A stretch of DNA of 64,000 nucleotides from Hybos culiciformis. Taxonomy: Eukaryota; Arthropoda; Insecta; Diptera; Hybotidae. The DNA is taken from the NCBI GenBank assembly GCA_964007475.1, contig OZ023273.1, positions 12,475,922 to 12,539,921 of the forward strand, in the 5' to 3' direction. The translations under genes and the position numbers were made by a program. The notes beneath the pieces were generated by a model that was given only the letters and a program-made list of their open reading frames with translations, was not told the DNA's origin and did no database searches. Of the stretch, positions 11,673 to 25,600 are shown in pieces. How positions within the stretch are numbered: position 1 is the first letter of the stretch; each line of letters opens with the position of its first letter.

Positions 11673-14600
11673 CTGGTTTATTTTAAAGTAAAAAAGTAAA
11701 TAAAAAAATGTTTAGTACTAAGTTAAGCAATATCAATTTAAATACATACTTTTACATTTAACCGTGATTCTTATTTGAAAAATAATTGACGAACATTATC
11801 CTAAATATTGACACTTCAAGCAGAAAAATAAAAAAATTCTTAAAATGAAAAAAATAAAAATCTTCACCAACCTAAAATTTATGTCGACGCAATGACATGT
11901 CAAATATCCTATCAATTTGTGTAATATTAAAAATTGAAAATTAAATGGATGAATATACAATTTTCCTCTGACTAACTTATAGGGGGTAAATTTATTATTT
12001 TATTACTTCGTACATTATTGTTATTCATTGACTGTTGAGCATTTAATTTTTAATAAAATGGTTTCACTGCTAAGAAATATAATTGAAGTGAAATTTTTTC
12101 AAAATAATAATTAATTAAAGTAAAGTAGCTACATAGTCGATTATAGAATTAAAGTGAAATAGCTACAGAGTTCAGAAATCATATTACAATCCGAAGTTTG
12201 CTTAAACCACTTAGTTAATTTTTTTTAATTATACAAACGTCTTTTAATATAGGAAATACCTTCACCCTTTAATCTGAACCGTATAACCAAATCAGTTTGC
12301 AATACTGGATTGTTCCATATAAAAAAATTGGTTGATTTTAAATTATTTTTTATGTTGCGTATAGGTATCTAATGTTAGGGAATCTAAATCTGATTTCTCA
12401 CCTGCGTTGGTATTTACATTTTTATTGTATCTAAATGGCCGTAAATGGGTTAAACCTTGAGAAATATTCGTCACACCTTCGTTAAACAATTAAAAACCTA
12501 TATTTATAACATTTAACATTTTAACAATGTAAACAACAATCCCGGAAAAATTGTAAACATTTCTATTTCTATACAATATACCTATACACAATATTAAATA
12601 TATGAACACAAATTGTTACACAATGCAGCGATATAAAACCATAGAAATAAGCCCACACATAAATTTTATGAAAATAAAGGCTTTAATATAATTTTTATGA
12701 AAATTAGATTGAGAAAAATTTGTATGTAAGTAAAATTGTAAATTAAAAAAAAACACATTTTTATTTAAAAGAACTTTTCAAATCCTTAAAATTTATATAA
12801 GTTGTCAAATCTTCTATATAAAAATTTTTTTGAATTATTTTTTAAAATCTTTTATTAATTAAAATTTTATTAAAATACTCTAACATTTTTTACACGTTCA
12901 CGCTCAACTTGGCGGATTGAAATCTCTTTTCTCTTTTTTTGGCAGTGCATTAGATAGTGAACTCTCTTTTTAGACTTTTTATAAGTCTAGTTGTCTGGTT
13001 AAGTCTGTACCTTCAACAAAATAGTTTAACTATTGGCAGTTTCATATCAATATTAATGTTAATGTAGGGGAAACTTACTGTTTTTATTTTTTCCTTATAA
13101 AAAAATTGAAAAGATGATTTCAATAGCTTTAGTGTTTATTTCAATAATCGGCAAAAGCTTAAACATTAAATATTGAAGAGCTAAGTAGTTTTTTTCATCG
13201 AATTCCTATACTTAAGTCAAAATATCAATTTTGAATAATCAATAAAATCTTCTATACACAAGGATTTAACTGCGAAGGAATACACATATGTTTTAAATGT
13301 TACAGTTAAAATTCTTTATCGTATTTTAAGCTTGTCAACCAATTAAACTGTTTATTCATATAAAAATAAAATTTCCACTTATGGTATTAATCTTTTATTC
13401 AAACAACATAAATCGTACAGCATAAAAATGAATTGTAAATAATAAAAAATCTATAGATTTTCATTATTTTCTTTTCAGTTTAAAAAAAAAGAAAGGAAAA
13501 TAACATCAAAGGAAATTTATAAAACAATTATAAGTTTCTGAAGTGATTCAAGTGAAAATTTATGTGTACGATATCATTGAAACAATGATTTGTTTTACAC
13601 TGGAAAAAAAATATTAACTTTAATAATCATTGTTTATTCTTATCTACGTTTCATTAATCATATTTATTAGTTTCTTTCTGTGTGATAAATGGATAAGTCA
13701 ATTGCCACTATAATCAAAATTCGAACATATAATAAATCTACAAATACGAATTTTGAAGGTTATATAAAGATTAGAAATCAAAGAAAAAATCGAAATTTAA
13801 TTTATTTTCTATAATGAAAAACTACTTTTATATTACTTTTTTTGTTTTTTTTTTAAATAACAATGGAAAATAGTTCAGTGTACTTTATACAGTAACTATT
13901 TATAATATGAATTTTATACATATACTATAAAAAACTAAAGTAAACAACAAATTAAAAAGAAAATACCGTATATAAATTTTGTATATATACCTACATTTAA
14001 CAGTGTTTCTTGAAGATTAATATTAATAATTAATAATTTAATATTTTGTGTGAGAAAAGTAAGTTTGATAGAATATTCTTAATAAGTTTTAATCAAAATT
14101 TCAAAATAATTCAGTAATTGTTTGAAAGAATTTTGAACGCAACATCTTTTAATGCTGTGATGAAACGAAAAGAAATGACATAAATATTAGAATATTAGAT
14201 ATTAAAATGATCGATTAGTTATTTCGACGAAATGATTACAATTAACATTGATTTTTTTTTAAATTAAAATAAAAAACGGATTGCATTGTGCATTGTTTAA
14301 TAAACTTTTTATTTTTAAAGATTAAGATAAAATGTTAAAAGTGTTAAAAGAATATGTATGTGGAAACAGTTAATTACAACAACTAGCTCAACAAGCATAT
14401 TCTATAGTAAATAGATTAAAAAAATTCTCGCTTGAACGCCTTTTTTCACAGTAGGTATTATGATGCTGTTTTCAAAAATTTTCCAAACGACCCTCATCAT
14501 TTTTATAAAAATAATATTTATGTAAGCTAATTTTAGCATATTTTTTTCAAAATAGAATTATTATATCATAAGTTAAAATCAAGTAACGAAACCTATACCC

Positions 14601-16933
14601 CTTAATTTATATAGCAAAATGAATAACATATAACAAATATAATAGTTCTCCAATAAAATATTCTTTTTTTTTTTCGTATTATAATTTATAGAACGCAATT
14701 ATATTTTTTAACAATATAGATAATAAGTTACATATTATTATATGATAGATAGGACTTTTCGAAAGCTTTTTTTATTTGGAAGCACACTTGTACATAATAA
14801 TAAGATAACCTTAATCTTTTATTGTAAAACAAATTTTAATAAATCACAAGTCATGTCGATAAATTTTCCTTTTTTTTTTTGTCCAGATTTACAATATATG
14901 TAGGTAGCTTATATAATGAGAAAAAAAATCGAATAATAGGAATAAAAAGTTTTTTTTGTTAATGTGCGTCTCTTGTAACAATAATAAATTCATTGAAAAT
15001 TATATGTATTATAGAGATTTATATAAATTTATATAAATAAAAATATAAATTAACAATAAATATAACTAATCAAAAAAATAACTTATAAATCTCATTATAT
15101 AATTATATTAAAAATACACACTTTGTTAAATAATTTAAAGGGAAAATAATGTTGCTTATGATATTTTTTTAATGAAGATAAATGAAATAAATTTTTAAAT
15201 AACAACAGTTACTAACAGATTTCCATATTTTGTAGGAACCGCATTCTAACGCAAAAATTAATAATTTTATGAATTTTAAATCATTTCAAGAATATATTTT
15301 CACACTATGTTTGAATGGAAATAATGGATTAGAAATGAAAAGTTAATGCAATTATTACTTATCTTGAACGGCCAAACAAAGGCGTATATATTAAAGTGAG
15401 AGCAATTCCAAAGTAAAGAAGAATTGATTGATGCAAAAAAAAGTACTTGTATAGTTAACTTTTAATAATGCTATAAAGTTGAAAAATTTGTTAATTTTTT
15501 TGAGTTTCTATATTCTATTGTCACATTGATTGAAATTTTTCTAATGTACCAACAATCTTCAATAGTCTCCAAAACTAGGAAAAAAATCATAGCTTTACTA
15601 TCTTACATATTAGTACGAGGACTTTTAGTAGAATCCTATTTTAAATTCGATCTCAATAGTTAATCTGAATTTTATCAAACCAATAATATGTTAATAGTAC
15701 ATGATATTATTAAGAGGAAATTGTAACTCTTATTCAATAATATTATATGAAAATCTAAATTTATATGATAGATTTTATTTTTACCTCGATATAAATTAAT
15801 TGACATTAATTATGATTACATGCAAATTATTTTAACATAAATTATCAATATTGAAATTTATGTCGATACTTTTGTGTATTATATACCAATGAACAGCAAA
15901 TGTCCATAGCACATTACTATAATTAATTCATTGATATCAAGTCGAATGGAATTTATTTTCTTATTATGACTAATATTTTATATTAATTATTATATAATTT
16001 ATCGTTATTTTTCCATAATTTATAAAATAAATACACGAATGAATAATTTCTTTAATCTTGATAAAAAAAAAAACTAAAAATGAATTTACATAAATCTTCA
16101 TATAATATAAGACAAGAAGATAAGATATTTTCCTCAGTTAGTATTATAGTAAGTATTAAAATATATAAACATTTATTAAAGATATTTATAATTTAGATTT
16201 AGGAATATTTTGATCATAATTTTGACAGATAACATTTCTTTTAATTCATACACTAAAACAATTCAATATAATCTATTAAAGTTATTTGTTAAGAAAACTT
16301 GAACTTTTATGACGCGTTCGTTTAAAATTAAAATAATATAATTATTATGACCTTTTTTTTTTGACAGATAACTGAAAAACGAATATATCGTGTTTTATTT
16401 TATTAAAAATTCGATTACGACTATTATAATAAAATGACGTCATAATTTAATAATATATATACAACATAATATTGAATTTTTAATCCTTGCGCCTTATGGA
16501 AAATTTTTTAGTCTTAGCACGTTGCTGATTGACCATAAATTTTTATTTTTATAGGTTTTGGTTTCAATCCTTTTTGCATTTTATTCATGAAACCAGAAAG
16601 TCCCATGTTTTTAAATAACATTCTTATTTTTATATATAAATAGTATATATAAGAAAAAATTTAGCTCAAGAATTCTTTTATTTGTATTTTTAAAATAAAA
16701 AAGACATGGTCTTAAAATTGGTAGTAAATAAAAATGATGTTATCTTTTGATTTTTTTTTTATTAACTTGTTTCCTTTTTGTTTTCTTCTTGTTCTCGATA
16801 TCATCGGCCCATTTTTGAATTGCAATTATTGGTAATTTTTTTTTATATATTTTTAACCTTACACTATAATTAATAGGGTTTCTAAATATCCGACCTATTT
16901 GATTATTCGGATATCGAATACATAAAAAATAAA

Positions 16934-16962
16934 TTATCCGGATAATCCGGATATCCGGATAC
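16934..16962. repeat. Cluster of palindromic ATCCGGAT motifs
   Basis: Three CCGGAT-centred palindromes follow one another with two-base spacers, in DNA otherwise almost without G or C. Related CGGATATCG and ATCCGAC motifs lie within 60 bases to the left. It may be a remnant of a subterminal repeat of a DNA transposon or a short tandem expansion. Confidence 0.5.
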
Positions 16963-17870
16963 AAACTTTCGATTTCTTTTTCGAAATTATTACAGTATGT
17001 ATAGGTGAATAGGTTTATTAAAAAGAACTTATACAATTGGCAATCTGATTATTTATCTTAAAATTGCTGAAACTATTTCAATATTTAATTTCAAGAAATT
17101 TTTTCTATTGATTCCAAATCAGATATCAGATATGAGTTCATATAACTACACTACAGAACGTTGTTATTTATTGAAAAGTTACAATGTTGAATTCGTCATT
17201 TTTAAAATTATATTTATTAGATTTCTATAAAAAATCTTGCTGAATTTTTTTTTGTTGTATGATAAATGCATAATAGAAAAAAGGAATTAAAAAATACTCA
17301 AATAATAGAAAAACTCGAAATTAATTATTTCATAGATATTATTTATATACCAATATCCTTAAATTTATTCTCTTACTCTTTATAGCCTCCTTTTCGAATA
17401 ATAATTTGATGTTTGATACAGAAAAAAAACTCAACTCTTTACTACGAACAAAACATATTTTAACATATTTTAATACATAAAATTTAAATGCGAATGTTAC
17501 CAATTCTTATCAATTAAAAGCTTGGTTATTAAATTCTGTTTAAAATAATATTTTTATATTTATTGGTATTTAATCAAATTTAAATGATGAAAAATGTTAT
17601 TTTAAAGTATATACAATAAATAAATTTTTATGTTATCAAAATAAGACAAAATAAAAAATAATAAAACTACAAAATTATAATTTTAATATATATGTATGTG
17701 CATTATAATCCAGAAATAGAATTCAACTGGTGTATGTACAGAGCAAAATTTTATATATTTATACAAGTATTCACATTTATCATTAATCTAAAACCGAACT
17801 GACCAAGGGAATTAGATGTTGATTGATTTATTAACCCCATCTGACATGTGGGAATTCGTTTGAAACTTTA

Positions 17871-17872
<2 letters not shown>

Positions 17873-17957
<85 letters not shown>
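17873..17957. repeat. (TA)n microsatellite
   Basis: An uninterrupted TA array of more than 80 bases. The minus-strand open frame across it is purely the Tyr-Ile translation of the repeat. Confidence 0.9.
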
Positions 17958-17960
<3 letters not shown>

Positions 17961-19180
17961 GATGTATAATATATAATAATGTTGAATACATTTATTGTGC
18001 TAAACTTAAATCCCATTTGAACTTAATATAGTTATGCCGACTTATTTTATTTATGATTTAATGTTCAATTAAGTTTACATATAAAAAAAAGTTTATGCAT
18101 TTTACATTTGTTACATGTTTGAAAAAATTAAACTAAAACAATGCAGGGAGATTGAGTTCGCAAAATGTTTTTGTACTAAGTGATAAAAGATATATTATTT
18201 GAATACATCAAATTTATTAAACCCCATTTACTAATTAATATTATTTTTAAAATCCATAAAGGTTTAAAAAAAACGAATGGTTTAAATATACAAAAAATAA
18301 AGGGCATTGGGCAGTACAATAAAATAACATTGAAATAATTATTATTATGTAATATGCAGTATTATGTACATTTCAAATGAAATAATTATGCATACTCATG
18401 TTTAGATGCCTCAACCCGCCGTGATATTTACATAATAATGTTTAGAAATTTTTAAATTTGATAAATAAGTATGTACACTACAAATAAGTAGGTACGTAGA
18501 AAAATATAAAATGTATGATGTACAAATGTGCGACAAGCACAAGTGATGAACTGTAGAAATAATAATGTGCAAAAAAAAAAATTATGTTTTTCTTTTCAAA
18601 ACATTTAATTGATTAACAAAAATTTTCTATTTATAGAATTAATTTAATATTCTCGCATACTAAATAATGAATATTAAATTATTTTTCAGGAATTACAAAG
18701 GTAATCTGCATTACATTGATATAACATTAATATTTTCCTTGAACCGTCGATGGCAAACGATTACTTGTGAATAATTTAGATCAGATAACTTTACGTAAAA
18801 AATAATTGAAATTTTAGAATTCCTAACATAAACGGTTCGATACTAAATTATTACATTTTATCACTACTTGATATTCAGGATTGAGAAAAACTCTATGATT
18901 AACTAAATTACAATTGTTTTTATTTGTATCTACTCCTTTTCAAAAATATATAAACATAAATCATTAATATTTATTTATTAATTACTTTTTTCCTGCTTTT
19001 TAAAATCAGTCTCTGGCCCAGTCGACAAAAATTTGGTTCCTTCGAACTCTACATAAAAAGGGAAAATATTCAAAAATTTTCATTAAAATTTAGTATTTTT
19101 CTTTAAAATGAAACGAAACCACATACCATTACTGATAGATTATTTTTTTCATTCAACATTAACATTCAATGTTAAATGTT

Positions 19181-19202
19181 TTCTTCTTCTTCTTCTTCTT
19201 TT
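19181..19202. repeat. (TTC)n microsatellite
   Basis: Seven TTC units, followed by a run of T. Confidence 0.8.
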
Positions 19203-22137
19203 AAAAAAGAGCTTTCTACATTATCCAATTCAGAAGTTTTTATTAAAAAAAAAAATAAAATTTAAGGAAAAATTGATATGTTAAGATGCCATCTGTAGAA
19301 CTTATCAAGAAGTTTTGTATCAATTGTGAGACTATTAAATGTACACTGGTTTGCATCACAGCTGAAAAATATATTATAAAAACGAAAACACATAATATTC
19401 TTTGATGTACACATACAGTTATATATAGATATATTTATATGTATATAAATGTAGCTTTAATGGATTGAAATCACTTGAAAAATGTTAGCTTTTCATTCAT
19501 AGAAAAAAAAATTATTATATGTATAAAATTATATTAAATAAAATTCATTCTATGCTTGCTAATAAAGGAAATTTGTTTTTCATCAGCGATATTAGACATT
19601 ATATATTTATAAATTCTTTTATTAGGATTAAAAATTAAAATATAGGTTTAACAACATGATGTCACGATTTCTGGAATATGAATTATTAAAATAAAATTCT
19701 TTGTGTACAAACTGCCAACAGCTTATAACTTTGAAACACTTTTTAGTTTACATCGGAAATTACACTCAGCCAAAACATTTATGCTATTGGATCCAAAATA
19801 TTCAAGCCGACGAACTTTAACCTATAATTAATCTTTCTTAGCGAAAATTTTATTACTACTTTATAATAAAAACATTATGTGTACACATAGTATTGAATAG
19901 AAATTTAAAATATCAGTAATTTTTCATAATATGAATAAAAATGTTTTACATAAAAAATATTTTCTTTTTTTTTTTTGCTTATAGGAATATTTAACATTGT
20001 GTGATACATAAATTCGTACATAATATTTCATCTATTTTTAAAATGTTAAACCATTGACTTAGGAAAAATTTTTGAAATATTTTATTTTCTATAAAATTCA
20101 AAGCATGCACTTTTCTTTTTGAACATAAGGGCCAAAAGAAATTTTTATTTTTATTATTTTTTTATTTTTCGGAATTTATCTGTTGTGGATTTGATATGAA
20201 TGTTATTTTAAAGCGATTCATGTAGAAAATTTTTTAAAGAAAAATATTTATTTATTTTTTTTTTTTTTACTAATATTTATTTTATATCCTATCATGTCAT
20301 TCTACTGGGATAAAAGTATTTAAGATATAAAATGTGCATTCAGTTGGAATCTTCGAAAATTAATATTGACGTATAGCTGGTGCATACGATAAAAGCTAAG
20401 GTCAAATTGAATAAAAAAAAATAATAAAAAAAAAATGTTGATGAAAAAGAAAAATTAAATAAATATATAACACCGAATAATAATATTATTGTTAAGCTCT
20501 TATTAATCTCTTATCTAAACTAAGAAAATAAAAAATAAGCTTTTATCGTTGTGTTTGTCTTTTATTTTGGTTTATTCCATGAGCACAAAATTCTTTCGTC
20601 TTTTTTTATACCTCTGAAGATAAAATCAACATAATTGATTTAATGGGTTGATTTTAATTATTTTCTTAAAAATAACATCCAAATATCCTAATCGAAATGT
20701 AACGTCAGATGAACCTCATATAAAAGTTGATTAAACTCAAATATTTTATTTTTATTATTTGGTAGAAATAATATTTTCAATATACTGAAAATATTTTGTA
20801 TTTTTGTAAGAAAAATAAAATTTACAATTTTTGAAAATTAACTTGAATTATTTATTAATATTGATTTATATTATAATAATAAATCAATAAATTTGAAATA
20901 TTATTTTTCTCAGTGGCTCTCCGAAAATAAATATCGGTATGAATTAGTTTGTCTTCAACATAAGAAAATAAATCTTTAGACAGTGTATTAACTTTACAGC
21001 CTCCTGTAGAACAGTTTTCATATTCTGTTGTTCATAATTCCAATTTTTTAAAAATAATATAATGGCAATTAAAAAAAAACTAAATTTTCATCAGTTTATA
21101 TCAATTTTTGGATGTTAAAATTATTTTACAAAAAATTTTATATAAATTCACGACTTTGTGGACTCATCAAACATTAAGCTTTAGCAATATCTTTTGAAAC
21201 ATATACTGTTGATGAAATATTTTTTTTATAGTTTTTAATAAGTTTGTTGTAAAATTTATGTTTTCCTTTTCAAGTTATATATGTAATCAAGAGGAATGAT
21301 TTTTTTTTTGTTTTTTTTTCTTTCAAACTTTTCAACTCTTTTGAGATTGCCACTGGTTATTTATTTGAAATTTCACTTTCTTGATGTCGAAAAATAAAAA
21401 ATAAAATATATTTAATATTCTTTTAAAAAATTTGGGTATATTTTGCTTTGTCATATCAAACACAAGATTCTCTTTTCTTTTTCTCCAATTCCTAAATCCA
21501 AATTGTAAGATATTCAGAAAACTCTGATACAAGAAAAGAAAATTAGAGAAAAGATGATGAAAAACTGGATGACAACCATCATTATAATTTTTCTTGGTTT
21601 TTTTTTTTTTTTCTCATTTATTTCTGTCTAAATACATTTTGTTGTGATTCTTTTGTGAATGATTTACAATGAAATTTTTACTAACTAGAAAAAAATGTGT
21701 ATATTTTATATAATAAATAAATAATAAAAAAAATATAAAAAAAATGACGTAAGTTCCGCCGAATATATGCCGATCTAGATAAATATACAATTAAATATCC
21801 TTAAAACTAAATTTCTCATCGTAATTTAGAAGACCATACTCAATTATGGTCAATTCGTACAATTCACATTAGAACGGATAGAGTCCATTCAGTCTTCAGA
21901 GTCTTCAGATTTGAGTCTTGAAATAAATATGAAGTCATAAAGAAAAATACAGAATGAATAGTATCTTAATATCAGAAATTATGAACAATAAAAATAATTC
22001 CCTGTTTTACTGCCAATGACTTAATTTTCGATTGATTCTTCGTCTTCGTATCAAACACCAAAGAACAAATTATGGACAACACGTACCTATTAATAGAATG
22101 CTTATTTAATATAATATGTAATAATAAGTGCAAAAAA

Positions 22138-22174
22138 GTAATTGATTTCTGAAAAACGTAATTGATTTCTGAAT
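22138..22174. repeat. 20-bp direct tandem duplication
   Basis: The unit containing GTAATTGATTTCTGAA occurs twice, 20 bases apart. It is a simple local duplication. Confidence 0.8.
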
Positions 22175-22358
22175 ATACTTTAAAAATAAAATATGTACTT
22201 TTATAATAAAAGTTTATATTTTTCAATAATTTAATTTAAATGAAAAAAATACTTAAATTCGAGTTTTAAAATTTTTTTCTGTGTTCTTGTACGTAGCTTT
22301 AATAAATAAAAAATGGATCTTTAATATAAGAATATTAAGCTTATTATAATTTGACATA

Positions 22359-22619
22359 TGAGCCGCTTATTTTGAAAGTGGTTTAAGTCCATTTTTCAAA
22401 AAAAAAATAGTTAATGATAAAAATAAGCACAATATTATATATTCTTTTTATTTATAAACAATTTTAGTCTAGTATCATTAAAACCGCTTTGATTTTGACA
22501 CTTGAAAATTAGCTTATGGAAATATTAATGTATATTTTTAAAGCAATTCAAACACAAAACCTTAAATATCTCAATACAAGAACAAATGGACTTAAACCAC
22601 TTTCAAAATAAACGGCTCA
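22359..22619. mobile_element. TA-type MITE, copy A (Tc1/mariner-like ends)
   Basis: The element starts TGAGCCGCTTATTTTGAAAG and ends with the inverse of that sequence. The terminal repeats extend for about 36 bases (through GTGGTTTAAGTCCATTT), and TA stands on both sides (22357-22358 and 22620-22621). There is no coding sequence. A TA target duplication with long inverted ends fits a non-autonomous Tc1/mariner-superfamily element. A second copy lies at 39779-40056 with nearly the same interior, which confirms the boundaries. It sits in the long intron. Confidence 0.85.
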
Positions 22620-22621
22620 TA

Positions 22622-25600
22622 TGTGTATAATTTTTCTGTAACTCAAAAAAAATTAATTTAAGGTTAAGAAACTTTTATTCATTTAGCAAAAATTTAATGC
22701 GATATATAAGAAACACTAAACATCTCAATGTGAATATTATTTTGGCAGAATTCCGTAAAGCGGAATTTCTAAATAACAAAAAAATGTTGTTTTAAGCATG
22801 ACGATGACAATCAAAGTGATAAATGGTTTCAAGTTTTTCTTTTAAATAAAATTTCAATATATTAGGAAATGTTTAGGAATATTTTTGCTTCTAAATAAAA
22901 TCAATTTCAACTATTTTTTTTTTCTCTCTTCCTTTTTTAATTTTTTTTTTTTTTGCAAATCAGGAAGCAATTTACGATACAAGGGCTCATTTAAGCTAAA
23001 AATAAAAATTAGATTATATTCTATGTTGGTTTTTTAATATTCCAATAATTCAAAGTTTGCGTATATATGTTAAGTTAATTATATTTATAAATGATTGATA
23101 TTAATAAAGAGTAACAAAAAAAAGGAATAGTAATAAATAACTTTACGAAATAGTGGCACCATCCAATAGGTTATGATGAAACCCTTGCCAGTCGCAACGC
23201 AGCAGTGTTTTCTTATTCTTGTAATTCCATTCTTTAATAATCGTATATAACTTATTTGTGTGAAATTATTAAATGTTTGTGATTAATAGTTCAAAAAATT
23301 AAATATATAATTATCTATTAAGTTAATTGATTAAATGCTCACTGAATTTCCACAATCTTATTATTTTTGTATCAATAATTTTGTTTTAAATCTACATATT
23401 TAGAAAATTCCAATACCTACGATAAAGACTTACAAAATATTTAAAAAATAATTTATTGTTACAAACGAAAAATAGATGGTTTTTATCAGTTTTTTTTTCA
23501 TCCTCAAAATTCTGTCCTTCTTAATTTATTTTTAATTTGATGCAATTGTAGTCAATTAATATACTGTACCTTTTTTAAAGCACTAACGGTAAACAAAATC
23601 TAAACTAAGAGTAAAAATTATGAATGACGAAGGACTTTTAATGTTTGAATTTTTCATAGTTATAAATTTTATGTTTATTTGTTTTTCTGAGATTTAATAT
23701 GAATTTTAATTTTATACGATCCAGACCAGCTTATCTAAAATAAAAAAAAATATATATACAAAAAAAAAACACCATTTATGAATGAACACGAAAAATATTT
23801 AACATAAATTTAATATGCAAATTTTTGGAAAAATAGAGAAAATGCAAAGCCATGATTTTCTTTTCAAAAATTGTTTTCTTCTAAATACCTTTAATTGATT
23901 TCTAGGAACAAATCTTTTTTGTAAATTTTTTTTTTTTTAGTTTGGATTATTTGATTATTAAATGCGGAAATAGGTTTAATTTCTCCCTTGTGTGGAAACT
24001 CAAAATATTTCTTAAAGTTGATTTTTAAGTTGATTTTCCCAAACAGAACTTTTTTGTATCTTTAACATGCAAAATTTAAATATATAATTTTATAGGAAAA
24101 TCGTAAGTCTCAATTTGAAATTGACTTAAACTCAAGTAAGTATCAGTTTTCTTCAACTCAACATTAATAAAACTATACTAAAGAAAATTCAAAATTTATA
24201 ATAAGCTAAGAATACAAAATATCTTTATAAAACTTTTCAGTTCGATCCTAACTTGATTTAACTTTGTAAATTAAAAATAAATATAAAACTAGAACACATA
24301 CATTAATGCCCAAGGATTTGCTATACCTAATGGACAAGAATTCTAATTTCAAATTTATAAAAATTATTATTATATATTTTCTTTTTTTTTTTCTCATTAG
24401 TATTTGTTTTAAATTTGATTAGCATTTTGTCCTACATTTTGAGAAATTCTTCTTATTGCATTATTTATGTTAAATTTTATAAGAAAATTCATATATTGCA
24501 TACTCAAATAGCTAATGTATAACAAATGGTCAAATTAAAAAAAAAAAAGATTTTGAAAATTATATTAAAATAATTTATTATATTTAAATATTATACGTAT
24601 ATACATGTACAAACAGAAAATACTTATTTTATTATTTTCTTACAAATTACAAAAAAAAAGGAAAAAAAGTTTGTGACTATGTAATGAATTTTTGTTCTTA
24701 CCAAGAATTCATTAATATCAAATTGAATAAAACAATTTTCTGATATACAAATCTACTCTTTATTAACGAAATCTTAAATTATATTGGAATTACATTTGTA
24801 ACAAATTTTTAATAAAGACTATCGTTAAAAAAGAACAAAATTCCTTTAAAGGATAACACTTTTTTATTAAATTGTCTTGTTATTCTTTTTAATCAGATTA
24901 AAAAGCTAAATATGTACATATATATATATAAAAAAAGATGAAATAAAAATATGTTATAAAACTTTCTGGACTTTTTGTTTTACATACATTACGTTAAAAT
25001 ATGGGAAGCAAGCTTATTAAATTAAAAAAAAAACTAAAAAAAGTTCTGCAATGCCATTAAGATAATGTCCATGGCTAGATCAATATTTAGTAAAAAGTTA
25101 AAAACTTATAAAAGAAAAAATTTTAATAAAATTAAAAAATATATACACTTATATATTAAATATAACAAAACAAAAAATTTACGTCGCCTATAACATAATT
25201 TTCTATATAGTACTACATATGTTTTGTTGTATGAAAAAATTAAAATTAAAAATATAAATTTTTCATTTTCAGAAATAAAATTATAAAAAAAAAATAAAGA
25301 TAATATTATTAGATTACAAAATATTGTATACTACTCGTTTTACGTATATTGTATGCTGAATGCGAACAATTTAATTTTCATGAAGATAATTTCATACAGA
25401 TATAGCAATAATAGAAGTTTTTCACTATAGAATTTAGCAAAAAAAAATAATAATTATCAACTTAAAATATAAACTACTAATATATAAACTTTTATTATAT
25501 AACATATACAATTCACTTTATAGAAAAAAAAGAGACAAAAACACACAATCTAGATATAGTATATTAAGATAATAATTTATAACAAAAACATATTGCTTTG

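Larger units (their letters stand above)
11673..22356. other. Long AT-rich intronic stretch
   Basis: Apart from the repeats listed separately (16934, 17873, 19181, 22138) I see no gene or element with defined ends. The minus-strand open frames at 16740-17036, 21332-21532 and 21972-22226 are Lys/Ile/Asn/Phe-rich and lack start or splice context. Slightly GC-richer bits at 12895-12960 and 19010-19050 show no frame or repeat structure. Confidence 0.55.

Noticed and set aside
16740..17036. 98-codon minus frame ending in Lys-rich sequence
   Set aside because: The frame arises from the CCGGAT cluster and A-rich runs; no domain seen.
17831..18016. 61-codon minus frame
   Set aside because: It is the translation of a (TA)n array.
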